Positions 9,017 to 17,100 are shown, numbered from the stretch's first letter. The stretch is DNA of 64,000 nucleotides from Roseomonas sp. KE0001 (GCF_016107285.1 NZ_RCVQ01000006.1:124001-188000); one strand, 5' to 3'. Notes: a model not told the origin generated them from the sequence alone. A program made the numbers and translations.

Positions 9017-9377
9017 GCGGGGCGGGCGTTTCCGTGGTTCAGGCTGTGGTCTTGCCGGGGAGGTTTGTCGGGGGATCGGTCAGGGGAGAATAGCGGGGAT
9101 TGCTGTGGACATTGGGGAAAACCGAGCGGCAGCGGAAGGCCCCTGGGTGAATCGGGGATGAAATCCGCATTTTCAGGGGGTTGGGGGCAACTGGGCACAT
9201 CTGTCCGCAGGACTCTGTGGAAAAGCCCGAAAACCGGCCTTTAAGCTGGGTTTCCGCTCGAGTCGGGCCTGTGGAGAAGCTTGTGGACAGACATCGGCGA
9301 TATTGTGTCCCCCTTATCCACAGGGCCTACAGACCCCCCATCTTTCTTAAAGACTCTTTTTCAGAGAAAGGGGCGCC
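9017..9377. other. oriC: Candidate chromosomal replication origin (oriC)
   Basis: This 361-base gene-free gap separates the divergent PPSRP and hemE genes. It contains one perfect DnaA box TTATCCACA at 9314-9322. Four near-boxes lie in the opposite orientation: TGTGGACAT 9104-9112, TGTGGAAAA 9216-9224, TGTGGAGAA 9270-9278 and TGTGGACAG 9282-9290. GANTC methylation sites occur at 9211-9215, 9260-9264 and 9352-9356. A roughly 70% AT stretch at 9341-9370, unlike anything nearby, directly follows the box cluster and could be the unwinding element. In Caulobacter and Rickettsia the origin lies beside hemE. Genes on both sides mostly point away from the gap. The call is inference from these combined signals. 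Confidence 0.7.
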
Positions 9378-10421
9378 ATGGAACACGCATCGAAGCCACT
9401 GCTGCGCGCCCTTGCCGGGGAGGCGATCTGGCCCCCGCCCTTCTGGCTGATGCGCCAGGCCGGGCGCTACCTGCCGGAGTACCGGCAGCTGCGGGCCCAG
9501 GCGGGCGACTTCATCCGCCTGTGCACGACGCCGGAACTGGCCGCGGAAGTGACGCTGCAGCCGCTGCGCCGCTACGGCATGGACGGGGCGATCCTGTTCA
9601 GCGACATCCTGATGCTGCCCTGGGCCATGGGGCAGGGGCTGCGCTATGCCGAAGGGGAAGGCCCGCTGCTCGAGCCGCTGCGCGACGCGGCGGCGATCGC
9701 GGCGCTGGACCCCGAGGGCGCGCGGGCGCGGATCGCGCCCATCCTGGAGACGGTGGCGCGGGTGCGGGCCGGGCTGGCTCAGGAAGCGCCGCGCGCCGCC
9801 TTGATCGGCTTCGCCGGAAGCCCCTTCACCGTGGCCTGCTACATGGTGGAAGGGCGGGGTGGCGGTGAGTTCGCCCAGGCCAGGCGGATGGCCTATGGCG
9901 ACCCGATCCTGTTCGGAAAATTGATCCGTATCCTCGTCGATTCAACCGTGGATTACCTCCTGGCCCAGGCTGAGGCCGGTGCGGAGGCGCTGATGCTGTT
10001 CGACAGCTGGGCGGGCCTGCTGCCGCCGGCGCAGTTCCGCCGCTGGTCGATCGAGCCGGCGGCCGCGATCGTGCGCGGCATCCGCAAGGTGCGGCCGGAC
10101 ATCCCGCTGATCGGCTTCCCGCGCCTGGCCGGGCCGCTGCTGGTGGAATATGCGCAACGGGTAGGGGCGGAGGCCGTGGCGATGGACACCGGGATGGACC
10201 CGCGCTGGGCGGCGGCGCAGGTGCCCGCGCAGGTCACGCTGCAGGGCAATCTCGACCCCCAGGCGCTGGTCGCCGGCGGGGCGGCGCTGGAGGCGGAGGC
10301 GCGCGCGATCCTGGCGGCGATGCGGGGGAGGCCCTTCGTCTTCAACCTGGGCCACGGCGTCGTGCCGCCCACGCCGCCCGAGCATGTGGCGGCGCTGGCG
10401 CGGCTGATCCGCATCGGCTGA
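9378..10421 (+). CDS. hemE: Uroporphyrinogen decarboxylase
   Basis: A 347-residue cytoplasmic enzyme that removes four acetate carboxyls from uroporphyrinogen III to give coproporphyrinogen III in heme synthesis. The substrate-binding motif LMRQAGRYLPEYR (Arg26, Arg30) is intact. It is followed by GMDGAILFSDIL (catalytic Asp), GFAGSPFTVACYMVEG, FDSWAGLL and the C-terminal NLGHGVVPPTPPEHV. The ATG at 9378 is the only sensible start. The region directly upstream is the candidate origin, as in Caulobacter, so hemE transcription may pass through or start inside it. A GC hairpin at 10480-10504 follows the gene. Confidence 0.96.
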   Translation: MEHASKPLLRALAGEAIWPPPFWLMRQAGRYLPEYRQLRAQAGDFIRLCTTPELAAEVTLQPLRRYGMDGAILFSDILMLPWAMGQGLRYAEGEGPLLEPLRDAAAIAALDPEGARARIAPILETVARVRAGLAQEAPRAALIGFAGSPFTVACYMVEGRGGGEFAQARRMAYGDPILFGKLIRILVDSTVDYLLAQAEAGAEALMLFDSWAGLLPPAQFRRWSIEPAAAIVRGIRKVRPDIPLIGFPRLAGPLLVEYAQRVGAEAVAMDTGMDPRWAAAQVPAQVTLQGNLDPQALVAGGAALEAEARAILAAMRGRPFVFNLGHGVVPPTPPEHVAALARLIRIG

Positions 10422-10479
10422 GGCAGCCGGCGCCGCAACAGCGCACGGGCCATGGGCGTTCCCTCCTGGATGCTCTTCA

Positions 10480-10504
10480 GGGGGCCCCCTCCCCTGGGGC
10501 CCCC
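10480..10504 (+). terminator. GC-rich hairpin after hemE
   Basis: Arms GGGGGCCCC (10480-10488) and GGGGCCCCC (10496-10504) pair perfectly around a 7-base loop. It lies 59 bases after the hemE stop and just before the next gene's ribosome site. There is no T-tract, so it could be a weak terminator, an RNA-stabilising stem or a structure that limits read-through into the catalase-like gene. Confidence 0.35.
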
Positions 10505-10516
10505 GTGGAGCCGCGC

Positions 10517-11578
10517 ATGACCCCTGTCCGTTACGATTCCGCCCTGGAGCGACCCGCCGAGGACGAGGCCGAGACCGTGTCGCGTCTGGCGGCGGCGCTC
10601 AGAACCATCGGTGAGACCACCCTGGCCGATGAAGGCCATGCCCTGCGCGGCGTGCACGCCAAGAGCCACGGCCTGGTCAAGGGGGAGATGACGGTGTCGG
10701 AGGGCCTGCCGGCCGAACTGGCGCAGGGCCTCTTCGCCACGCCCGGGCGTTATGCGGTGGTGATGCGCTTCTCCACCAATCCGGGCGACCTGCTGGACGA
10801 CAGCATCACCGTGCCGCGCGGCCTCGCGCTCAAGGTGCTGGACGTGCCGGGCGCCCGCCTGCCGGGCGCCGAATCCGGCCGCAACCAGGATTTCGTCATG
10901 GCCAACGCGCCGGCCTTCGCCGCCGCCGATCCGAAGGCCTTCGCCGGCAGCCTCAGCCTGCTGGCGCGCATCACGGATCAGCCGCAGGGCCTCAAGAAGG
11001 TGGCCTCGGCGGTGCTGCGCGGGGCGGAGAAGGTGGTCGAGGCGGTGGGCGGGGAAAGCGCCCTGCTCAAGAGCCTGGGCGGCCATCCCGGCACCTCGAT
11101 CCTGGGAGAGACCTTCTGGACGCAGGTGCCGCTGCGTCACGGCACGTATGTCGCCAAGCTTTCGGTCGCGCCGGTGGCGCCGGAGCTGGTGGCGCTCGCT
11201 GGCAGCAAGGTCCCCACCTCCGGCCACCCGGATGCCCTGCGCGACCAGATGCGGGCGCATCTGAGCGCGCATGGCGGCGCCTGGGAGGTGCGCGTGCAAC
11301 TGATGACCAATCCCGAGACCATGCCGGTGGAGGATGCCTCGGTGGCCTGGCCGGAGGAGGAGAGCCCCTATGTCGCGGTGGCGCGCATCACCGCGCCCCC
11401 GCAGCCCGGCTGGGATGCGGCGCTGAGCCGCGAGATCGACGATGGCATGGCCTTCAGCCCCTGGAACGGGCTGGAGGCGCATCGCCCGCTGGGCGGCATC
11501 ATGCGGGCCCGGCGGCCGACCTACGAGCAGTCCGCCCGCTTCCGCGCGGCGCACAATGGCTGCCCCGTGATGCGCTGA
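10517..11578 (+). CDS. Catalase family heme protein (small, SrpA/y4iL-like)
   Basis: A 353-residue member of the short catalase-related group, which lacks the long wrapping arms and C-terminal domain of true catalases. Retained features are the distal His region GVHAKSHGLVKGEM, the conserved MRFSTNPGD strand, NQDFVMANAP (distal Asn region) and a proximal RARRPTYEQSARFR segment that includes an Arg-x-x-Tyr-type heme ligand. Such proteins may be peroxidases or peroxygenases and not efficient catalases. The ATG at 10517 is chosen because GGAG at 10506-10509 sits 7 bases upstream; a GTG at 10505 is in frame. The neighbour hemE makes heme, which may be coincidental. Confidence 0.8.
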   Translation: MTPVRYDSALERPAEDEAETVSRLAAALRTIGETTLADEGHALRGVHAKSHGLVKGEMTVSEGLPAELAQGLFATPGRYAVVMRFSTNPGDLLDDSITVPRGLALKVLDVPGARLPGAESGRNQDFVMANAPAFAAADPKAFAGSLSLLARITDQPQGLKKVASAVLRGAEKVVEAVGGESALLKSLGGHPGTSILGETFWTQVPLRHGTYVAKLSVAPVAPELVALAGSKVPTSGHPDALRDQMRAHLSAHGGAWEVRVQLMTNPETMPVEDASVAWPEEESPYVAVARITAPPQPGWDAALSREIDDGMAFSPWNGLEAHRPLGGIMRARRPTYEQSARFRAAHNGCPVMR

Positions 11579-11617
11579 GGGATGCGCCGGGGCGGCCGCG
11601 GCCCGCTTCCCCCGGCC

Positions 11618-11782
11618 GTCCCGGAAGCGCAGCGCCCTGGTACCATAGAGCGGCCGGCGGCAGACCTGGCGGGAGACCAGGAAGGCCAGCGGTGAGGTCG
11701 CCATCACGGGCACGGCGAGGGGGTGGTTGCTGGTCATCTCCATGACGATGACGGCGGGGACGGTCGAGGGAGCCGGGCGGGG
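11618..11782 (-). pseudogene. Decayed C-terminal fragment of a CLC-type chloride channel
   Basis: In the 386-base gap between the catalase-like gene and the amidotransferase, the minus strand encodes about 55 residues that look like the last helices of a CLC chloride channel/transporter. The segment begins VIVMEMTSNHPLAVPVM, continues FLVSRQVC and reaches RRPLYG, which holds the tyrosine position that coordinates chloride in CLC proteins. Nothing recognisable as the N-terminal nine-tenths of a CLC protein precedes it, and the open frame continues on both sides as compositional noise. I read this as the remnant of a deleted gene. The + strand frame at 11727-11960 is not convincing as a gene. 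The rest of the gap shows nothing. Confidence 0.5.
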
Positions 11783-11964
11783 CAGCGTGTCCGGCAGGTG
11801 GCGCGGCCCATGGATCAGCGCGCTGGTGGGGCTGGTGGCGACAGGCTCCGGCCTGCTTAGACCCCCTCCGGGTCCTGGCCCTGACGCCGGGCGGGCCCTG
11901 ATGCGGGGCCGGCTCTTGTCGCGGGGCGGGCTTCGCCGGTATCCCGCGGGGGTGAGGTGAAGCG

Positions 11965-12624
11965 ATGCGCGTGCTGGTCCTGGAGAATTCACCCCTGGCG
12001 CCGATCGGCCATTTCGGTGACTGGCTGCGGCGGCGGGGCGCCCGGCTGGAGGTGCGGCCGGGGTCGGAGGTGGCGGAGGGCCCGCTGCCCGGGGCCGATC
12101 TGATCGTCAGCCTGGGCTCGCCGCGCGCGGCCTATGAGACAGAGGACTGGATCGCCCGGCAGCGCGCGCTGCTGGCGGCCTGGATCGCGGCGGAACGGCC
12201 GGTCATCGGCCTGTGCTTCGGGGCCCAGATGATCGCCGCCGCCATCGGCGGCACGGTCGCACCCAGCGGCACCTTCCACGAGGGCTGGATGGAGACGCAG
12301 GACTGCAGCGGGCCGCTCTGGCGCGGCCCCTGGATCCGTTGGCACGGCGATCATGTCACCCTGCCGCCCGAGGCCGAGGTGATGGCGCGCTCCGAGGGCA
12401 CCATCCAGGCCTTCCGCCATCGCCGGGCCCTGGGGTTGCAGTTCCACCCCGAGGCGAACGCCGGCTGCATCGCCGACTGGATCGGCTTCACCCCGCCGGA
12501 GCGTCTCGCCGCCAGGGGCATCGATACGGCGGCGCTGCTGGCCCTGACGCGCGAGCGCGACACGGCCTTCGCGGCGCGGCGGGAGGCGCTGTTCGGGGAG
12601 ATGCTGCGGCTGGTGGGCCTCTGA
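11965..12624 (+). CDS. Class I glutamine amidotransferase-like protein
   Basis: A 219-residue stand-alone GATase1 domain. The nucleophile elbow PVIGLCFGAQMIA places the catalytic Cys at residue 84, and LQFHPEA supplies His161 and Glu163, so the triad is complete. These proteins hydrolyse glutamine or gamma-glutamyl amides; the subgroup here resembles the GMP-synthase-like stand-alone proteins, some of which act on gamma-glutamyl polyamines. No synthetase partner is adjacent. It converges with the WD40 gene, with 23 bases between the stops. Confidence 0.82.
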   Translation: MRVLVLENSPLAPIGHFGDWLRRRGARLEVRPGSEVAEGPLPGADLIVSLGSPRAAYETEDWIARQRALLAAWIAAERPVIGLCFGAQMIAAAIGGTVAPSGTFHEGWMETQDCSGPLWRGPWIRWHGDHVTLPPEAEVMARSEGTIQAFRHRRALGLQFHPEANAGCIADWIGFTPPERLAARGIDTAALLALTRERDTAFAARREALFGEMLRLVGL

Positions 12625-12647
12625 GGGCGGAGCCCCGATCGCGCCCC

Positions 12648-13700
12648 CTACCGCTTCGACAGATCGACCAGCCCGGCGAAGCCGGTCTCGGTGCCGAAGG
12701 CCAGATGCGTGCCGGTGGCGTTCCAGGCGAGCGCCGAGACCGGTCCGCGCCCGGGTGCCGCGACCGGGACGATCTTGCCCGAGCCGATCTCGGCCATCAG
12801 CACCAGCCCGTCCTGGAAGCCCGCCGCCACCACCTCGTGCTGCGGGTGGCAGGCGACCTGGGTGCAGAGCACGCCGTCGCCGCCCGCGAGTTCGAGCGGC
12901 GGCTTGCCCATCGGCCCGCCGGCGAAGAAGGGCCAGAGCACGATGCAATCCGCCCCGGCGGTCGCCAGCCAGCGGCCCTTGGCGGTGAAGGAGAAGGACT
13001 TGATCTTGGAGGGGTAGCCGGACATCCGCATGTCCTGCTGGTCGGTCAGGCGCCAGCCATGCAGGGCGTTCTCCTGCATCGTCGTCACGACATGCGTGCC
13101 GTCCGGGCTGAAGGCGACGCGCTGGTGACTGCCCTTCCAGGGCAGGACGCGCGGCTTGTCCTCCTTGCTGTTCACGAACCAGAGGCTGGCGCCGTTGTAG
13201 TGCCCGGCGGCGATGCGCTTGCCCTTGGCATCGAAGGCGACGCCGCCGACGGTGGAGGGATGCGCCAGCGTCTTGAGCCGCGCCCCCGCCCCGTCCAGCA
13301 GGTGCACCTGCTTGCCGACCGAGGCGGCGCGCAGGCCGGAGGGGTGGCTGGCGAGGTGCTCCACCCATTTCATGGCGCCGAAATCGGCCAGTTCCGTGAC
13401 CGTGCCGTCGCCCGCCACGGTGATGAGCCGGCCGTCGTCGCCGCCCGAGAGGAAGCCGCCGGCCACGTCCGGCACCAGGTCGAGGCAGGCCCCGTCATGC
13501 GCCTCGATCCGCCGCCAGCCGGCCGCGGCCTCCGCCGCGTCGGCCAGGCGCAGTGTGCCGTCGCCGAGCGCGAAGGCGGCGCTGCTCCCCTCCCGCCCGA
13601 AGGCGACGGCGACGATCCAGGCGCCGAACTCGGCGGAGGTGCCGCGCTCGCGCAGCAGGAAATCGGCCTCGGCGAGGCCCGCCTGCGCCGCGTCGCTCAT
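12648..13700 (-). CDS. WD40 repeat protein coupled to a CobW-type GTPase
   Basis: A 350-residue protein built of WD40-like blades. Repeated strands end in motifs such as WIVAVAFGREG, VGGVAFDAKGKRIAAGHYNGASLW, RVAFSPDGTHVVTTMQENALHGW, SFSFTAKGRWLATAGADCIVLW and ALAWNATGTHLAFGTETG, consistent with a single seven-bladed propeller. It has no signal peptide or enzyme motif, so it is probably a cytoplasmic protein-protein scaffold. Its ATG overlaps the stop of the CobW gene (ATGA at 13697-13700), giving tight translational coupling. The function is inferred to be related to metal delivery by the partner. Confidence 0.82.
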   Translation of the reverse strand: MSDAAQAGLAEADFLLRERGTSAEFGAWIVAVAFGREGSSAAFALGDGTLRLADAAEAAAGWRRIEAHDGACLDLVPDVAGGFLSGGDDGRLITVAGDGTVTELADFGAMKWVEHLASHPSGLRAASVGKQVHLLDGAGARLKTLAHPSTVGGVAFDAKGKRIAAGHYNGASLWFVNSKEDKPRVLPWKGSHQRVAFSPDGTHVVTTMQENALHGWRLTDQQDMRMSGYPSKIKSFSFTAKGRWLATAGADCIVLWPFFAGGPMGKPPLELAGGDGVLCTQVACHPQHEVVAAGFQDGLVLMAEIGSGKIVPVAAPGRGPVSALAWNATGTHLAFGTETGFAGLVDLSKR

Positions 13701-14674
13701 GCCGCCTCCACGGCGCAGCCCTCGAAGCCGCGGCGCAGCTGGGGGCGGTTCAGGTTGCGGCCGATGAAGACGATCTTGGAGTGGCGCGGCTCGCCCTCCT
13801 TCCAGGGGCCGATGAAGTCGCCATCGGCGATCATGTGCACGGCCTGGAAGGCGAAGCGGCGGTCCTCGCCCTGGTAGGCCAGCACGCCCTTGGTGCGCAG
13901 CAGATCCTGCCCCTTCACCTGCAGGAGCTGGCCGATCCAGGCGTTGAACTTCTCGGGGTCGATCGCCTTGTCGGTCTCGAAGGAGACGCTCATCACCTCG
14001 TCGTTGTGCTCGTGCTCGTCCGAGGTCAGGAAGTCCGGCGCGTGCTGCAGGATGCGCTCGAGGCTGAAGGCCTCGCGGCCGATGACGCTGTCGATCGGCA
14101 CGTCGGACTTGGTGGCGCGGCGGATCTCGGCATAGGGGTTGATCGACTTGATGCGGCGCTCGACCTCGGCGGCCTCCTCCTCGCTCACCAGGTCCATCTT
14201 GTTCAGCACGATGAGGTCGGCGAAGGCGATCTGCTCCTCCGCCTCGGCGCTGTCCGCCAGCCGGGCCAGCAGGTTCTTGGCGTCCGCGACGGTGACGATG
14301 GCGTCGAGCCGCGTGGCGCGCTTGACGTCCTCGTCCATGAAGAAGGTCTGCGCCACGGGGGCGGGGTTGGCGAGGCCCGTGGTCTCGACGATGATGCCGT
14401 CCAGCCTGCCGCGCCGCTTCATCAGCCCGCCCAGGATGCGGACGAGGTCGCCGCGCACGGTGCAGCAGATGCAGCCGTTGTTCATCTCGAAGACTTCCTC
14501 GTCGGCATCGATGACGAGGTCGTTGTCCACGCCCAGCTCGCCATACTCGTTGATGACCACGGCGTACTTGCGGCCGTGGTTCTCGCTGAGGATGCGGTTC
14601 AGCAGGGTGGTCTTGCCGGCTCCCAGATAGCCGGTCAGCACGGTGACGGGGACGGTGTCGGCGGTCTCGCTCAT
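13697..14674 (-). CDS. CobW/COG0523 GTP-binding metallochaperone
   Basis: A 325-residue G3E-family GTPase. Walker A GYLGAGKTT spans residues 15-23, the metal-binding CICC motif is at 68-71, the Walker B/ETTGLANP region follows, and NKMD is the guanine-specificity motif. A short His/Glu-rich patch (DEHEHNDE) sits between the GTPase and the C-terminal CobW domain, a usual place for zinc-binding residues. Members load zinc or cobalt into client proteins, often under zinc limitation. The downstream WD40 protein overlaps it by four bases. An AT-rich imperfect palindrome lies about 50 bases upstream of the start. Confidence 0.92.
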   Translation of the reverse strand: MSETADTVPVTVLTGYLGAGKTTLLNRILSENHGRKYAVVINEYGELGVDNDLVIDADEEVFEMNNGCICCTVRGDLVRILGGLMKRRGRLDGIIVETTGLANPAPVAQTFFMDEDVKRATRLDAIVTVADAKNLLARLADSAEAEEQIAFADLIVLNKMDLVSEEEAAEVERRIKSINPYAEIRRATKSDVPIDSVIGREAFSLERILQHAPDFLTSDEHEHNDEVMSVSFETDKAIDPEKFNAWIGQLLQVKGQDLLRTKGVLAYQGEDRRFAFQAVHMIADGDFIGPWKEGEPRHSKIVFIGRNLNRPQLRRGFEGCAVEAA

Positions 14675-14722
14675 GGATGACGGCTCCTGCCTGAGGGGGC
14701 GCGGTTCGAAGTCCTTGGGGCT

Positions 14723-14734
14723 GCTATATGATAC
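14723..14734 (-). promoter_or_regulatory. AT-rich imperfect palindrome upstream of the CobW gene
   Basis: The 12-mer GCTATATGATAC (minus strand GTATCATATAGC) is a rare AT-rich island 49 bases before the CobW start. Its TAT-N3-ATA symmetry loosely recalls alphaproteobacterial Zur boxes, and zinc-starvation control of COG0523 genes is common. It could equally be just a -10 element. Confidence 0.28.
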
Positions 14735-14843
14735 GCTTCGCCCCGGCGGTCACGGGGGCGCATGGCTGCTGCCCTGAAGGGCCGGGCCAGGGGGGCTCCG
14801 GCCACCGAGGCCCCAAGGCCCCCGGCGCGCGGAGACGGCGAAA

Positions 14844-15464
14844 CTACGGCGCCTTCCCCAGGCAGCCCTCCGCCAGCAGGCGGAAGGCCGCCGCGCGGTG
14901 GCTGATGCGGTGCTTCTCCGCCGGATCCATCTCGGCGAAGGTCTGGCTGTGGCCCTCGGGGACGAACATCGGGTCGTAGCCGAAGCCCTTCGCGCCGCGC
15001 GGCGGCCAGATCCACTGTCCCGGCGCGTGGCCCTCGAAGCCTTCCGTGTGGCCGTCCGGCCAGGCCAGCACCAGCGCGCAGGTGAACCAGGCGGCGCGGT
15101 CGGGGGCATGGCGCGCCAGCCTCTCCACCTTGGCCATGGCGGCGGCGTAGTCGCGCGTGCCGTCGGACCGCTCGGCCCAGTCGGCGGTGTGGACGCCCGG
15201 CGCGCCCTCGAGCGCGGCGACGGAGAAGCCGCTGTCGTCGGCCAGCGCGACCAGGCCCGAGGCGCGCGCCGCGGCCAGCGCCTTCAGCGTGGCATTGCCC
15301 AGGAAGCTGGTCTCGGTTTCCTCCGGCACCGGCAGGCCGAGATCCTTCGCGCTGACGATCTCGATGCCGTGTTCGGCCAGCAGGGCGGCGTTCTCCCGCA
15401 CCTTGCCGGCGTTGTGGCTGGCCATGACGATGCGGCGCTCGGCGAGGCGGCGGCGGGCGGTCAT
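14844..15464 (-). CDS. rdgB: RdgB/HAM1 family non-canonical purine NTP pyrophosphatase
   Basis: A 206-residue house-cleaning enzyme that hydrolyses dITP, ITP and XTP to monophosphates. The signature [11 protein letters not shown] (residues 15-25) binds the triphosphate. [21 protein letters not shown] carries the catalytic acidic residues, [10 protein letters not shown] is the base-recognition loop and [11 protein letters not shown] is the C-terminal motif. It lies four bases after rph, in the conserved rph-rdgB order, and is surely cotranscribed with it. Length and start are normal for the family. Confidence 0.95.
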   Translation of the reverse strand: MTARRRLAERRIVMASHNAGKVRENAALLAEHGIEIVSAKDLGLPVPEETETSFLGNATLKALAAARASGLVALADDSGFSVAALEGAPGVHTADWAERSDGTRDYAAAMAKVERLARHAPDRAAWFTCALVLAWPDGHTEGFEGHAPGQWIWPPRGAKGFGYDPMFVPEGHSQTFAEMDPAEKHRISHRAAAFRLLAEGCLGKAP

Positions 15465-15468
15465 GGCG

Positions 15469-16188
15469 TCAGGCCTTGCCGACCGCGCGGCGCTGCGCGG
15501 CGAACAGCTCCGCCATGCCCTTGCGGGCCAGCGCCTGGAGCGACTGGAGTTCCGCCTCGGCGAAGGGCGCGCCCTCGGCGGTGGCCTGGACCTCCACGAT
15601 GCCGCCCGCCCCGGTCAGCACGAAGTTGGCGTCCGCCTGGGCGGCGCTGTCCTCGGCATAGTCGAGGTCGAGCACCGGCTCGCCCTTCCACAGCCCGCAC
15701 GAGACCGCCGCCACCTGGTCGCGCAGCGGGTTGCGCGCGATGACGTTCTTCAGCACCGCGTGCTCGAAGGCCTGGTGCAGCGCCACCCAGGCGCCGGTGA
15801 TGGCGGCGCAGCGGGTGCCGCCATCGGCGGTCAGCACGTCGCAGTCGAGGATGATCGCCATCTCGCCCATCGCCTTGCGGTCCACCACGGCGCGGAGCGC
15901 GCGGCCGATCAGGCGCTGGATCTCCTGGGTGCGGCCGGACTGCTTGCCGCGCGCCGCCTCCCGCTCGCCCCGGCTGTGCGTGGCGCGCGGCAGCATGCCG
16001 TATTCCGCCGTCACCCAGCCCTCGCCCTTGCCGCGCAGGAAGGGCGGCACGCGCGGCTCGATGCTGGCGGTGCAGAGCACCTCGGTCAGCCCCATGCGGA
16101 TGCGGCAGGAGCCCTCGGCATGGCGCGCCGCGCCAGGCTCCAGGAGGACGGGGCGGAGGGCGTCGGCGGCACGGCCGGAAGGGCGCAT
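15469..16188 (-). CDS. rph: Ribonuclease PH
   Basis: A 239-residue phosphorolytic 3'-exoribonuclease that trims tRNA 3' ends and acts as a hexamer. Family motifs in order: [14 protein letters not shown] at the start, [20 protein letters not shown] followed by [18 protein letters not shown] (phosphate and RNA contact arginines), [18 protein letters not shown], and [15 protein letters not shown]. The ATG at 16188 matches the usual N-terminus. It is the first gene of the rph-rdgB operon. Confidence 0.96.
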   Translation of the reverse strand: MRPSGRAADALRPVLLEPGAARHAEGSCRIRMGLTEVLCTASIEPRVPPFLRGKGEGWVTAEYGMLPRATHSRGEREAARGKQSGRTQEIQRLIGRALRAVVDRKAMGEMAIILDCDVLTADGGTRCAAITGAWVALHQAFEHAVLKNVIARNPLRDQVAAVSCGLWKGEPVLDLDYAEDSAAQADANFVLTGAGGIVEVQATAEGAPFAEAELQSLQALARKGMAELFAAQRRAVGKA

Positions 16189-16287
16189 CGGCGGGGTCTT
16201 TCCATGAACGTCTGGGCGCCAGGGAATGCGGCGCCGGGCGCGGCGCTGTCAAATGGCGGCCGCGCCCCGGCGCCCCAGGCCGGAACC

Positions 16288-16326
16288 GTGAGCTGGAACC
16301 GTGAGCTGGAACCGTGAGCTGGAACC
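16288..16326. repeat. 13-bp tandem repeat, three perfect copies
   Basis: The unit GTGAGCTGGAACC occurs three times head to tail with no mismatch, preceded by a half unit GGAACC at 16282-16287. It lies in the spacer between the divergent rph and YgaP-like genes. The low divergence suggests recent replication slippage. It could move promoter elements for the small membrane protein. Confidence 0.85.
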
Positions 16327-16376
16327 ACCGGCGGGGCCGGTCGTTGAGGAAACGCACAGCAAGGGATTTGCGGATC

Positions 16377-16622
16377 ATGGAGCAGAATGACCTCACCGGA
16401 CGCGACTATCCCGTCGCCGAGCGGCCGGAGCCCGGGGTGCTGAGCACGGCCGAGCGCACGCTCTACGTCCTGGGCGGCCTGATCATGGCCGCGGCCGCCG
16501 CCAAGCCACGGCCCAACGTCATGCTGAACATCCTGGCGCTGGGGGCCGGCTCCTATCTGGCCTGGCGCGGCGCCGAGGGCACCTGTCCGCTCAAGGCCGA
16601 GCTGGACAAGCATATCGCCTGA
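16377..16622 (+). CDS. YgaP-like DUF2892 inner membrane protein
   Basis: An 81-residue protein. After a polar N-terminus, a TERTLYVLGGLIMAAAA helix and a second helix around NILALGAGSYLAWRG form a hairpin, and the tail GTCPLKAELDKH carries the single Cys typical of DUF2892/YgaP membrane domains. No rhodanese domain is attached. The ATG at 16377 is chosen because the upstream in-frame GTG codons fall in a tandem repeat and code for an atypical basic stretch. Function is unknown for stand-alone copies. Confidence 0.75.
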   Translation: MEQNDLTGRDYPVAERPEPGVLSTAERTLYVLGGLIMAAAAAKPRPNVMLNILALGAGSYLAWRGAEGTCPLKAELDKHIA

Positions 16623-16662
16623 CGCGCCGTCTGGCCGGCCCTCCGACTGGGCCCGCGCTCGT

Positions 16663-17100
16663 TCAGGAGGCGGGCGCGGCGTCCTGGCGGAGCGCCTGCA
16701 GGCAGGCCGCCTCGGTGCGCCGCTCGGTGCCTGAGGCCCGGGCATTGGCGTAGCTGACCCGCAGCGGCGAGCCCGGCGCCTCCTCACGGTCCAGCACCAC
16801 ATCGAGGTGGCAGAAGCTACTCTGGTAGAGCCAGATCTGCGCCACCCCCTCCTCGCGCCGCAGTCGGGGTTCGCCCAGCCAGCGGCGCAGCGCCTCCGGC
16901 GACTGGCCCAGCAGGGCGGAGGCGCGGTCCGGCGCCGTGGCGAGGCGGGGCAGGGCGGGCGCCGCCGTGGGCTGCATGCCGGCCAGATTGGCGCGGTAGC
17001 TTTCCAGCACCTCCCGCAGCACGGCCTGCCGGTCGGGGGAGGCGGGCTGCGCGGCGCAGGCGCCGAGCAGCAGCAGCGGAACCACGCGACGCAGGATCAT
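16663..17100 (-). CDS. Predicted lipoprotein downstream of bactofilin
   Basis: A 145-residue protein with a short basic N-terminus, a Leu-rich core and the lipobox LLGAC (Cys15), so it should be lipid-anchored in the envelope. The middle reads LLGQSPEALRRWLGEPRLRREEG, then IWLYQSSFCHLDVVL. This pattern recalls BamE/SmpA-like folds, where a helix-helix pair is followed by strands ending W-x-Y, but I cannot assign it to a family with certainty. It lies 47 bases after the bactofilin gene on the same strand and is probably cotranscribed with it. The open frame upstream of 17100 is a shadow of that gene. Confidence 0.7.
   Translation of the reverse strand: MILRRVVPLLLLGACAAQPASPDRQAVLREVLESYRANLAGMQPTAAPALPRLATAPDRASALLGQSPEALRRWLGEPRLRREEGVAQIWLYQSSFCHLDVVLDREEAPGSPLRVSYANARASGTERRTEAACLQALRQDAAPAS

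Noticed and set aside
11727-11960. A 77-codon plus-strand frame in the gap before the amidotransferase
   Set aside because: No ribosome site or recognisable motif; it lies over the better explained CLC relic.
9953-11992. A 679-codon open frame on the minus strand opposite hemE and the catalase-like gene
   Set aside because: It is antisense to two clearly conserved genes and has shadow composition. Only the short CLC-like stretch at 11618-11782 has meaning.
14750-14843. GC-rich stems between CobW and rdgB as an rdgB terminator
   Set aside because: Several overlapping weak pairings and no T-tract; cannot be told from background GC.
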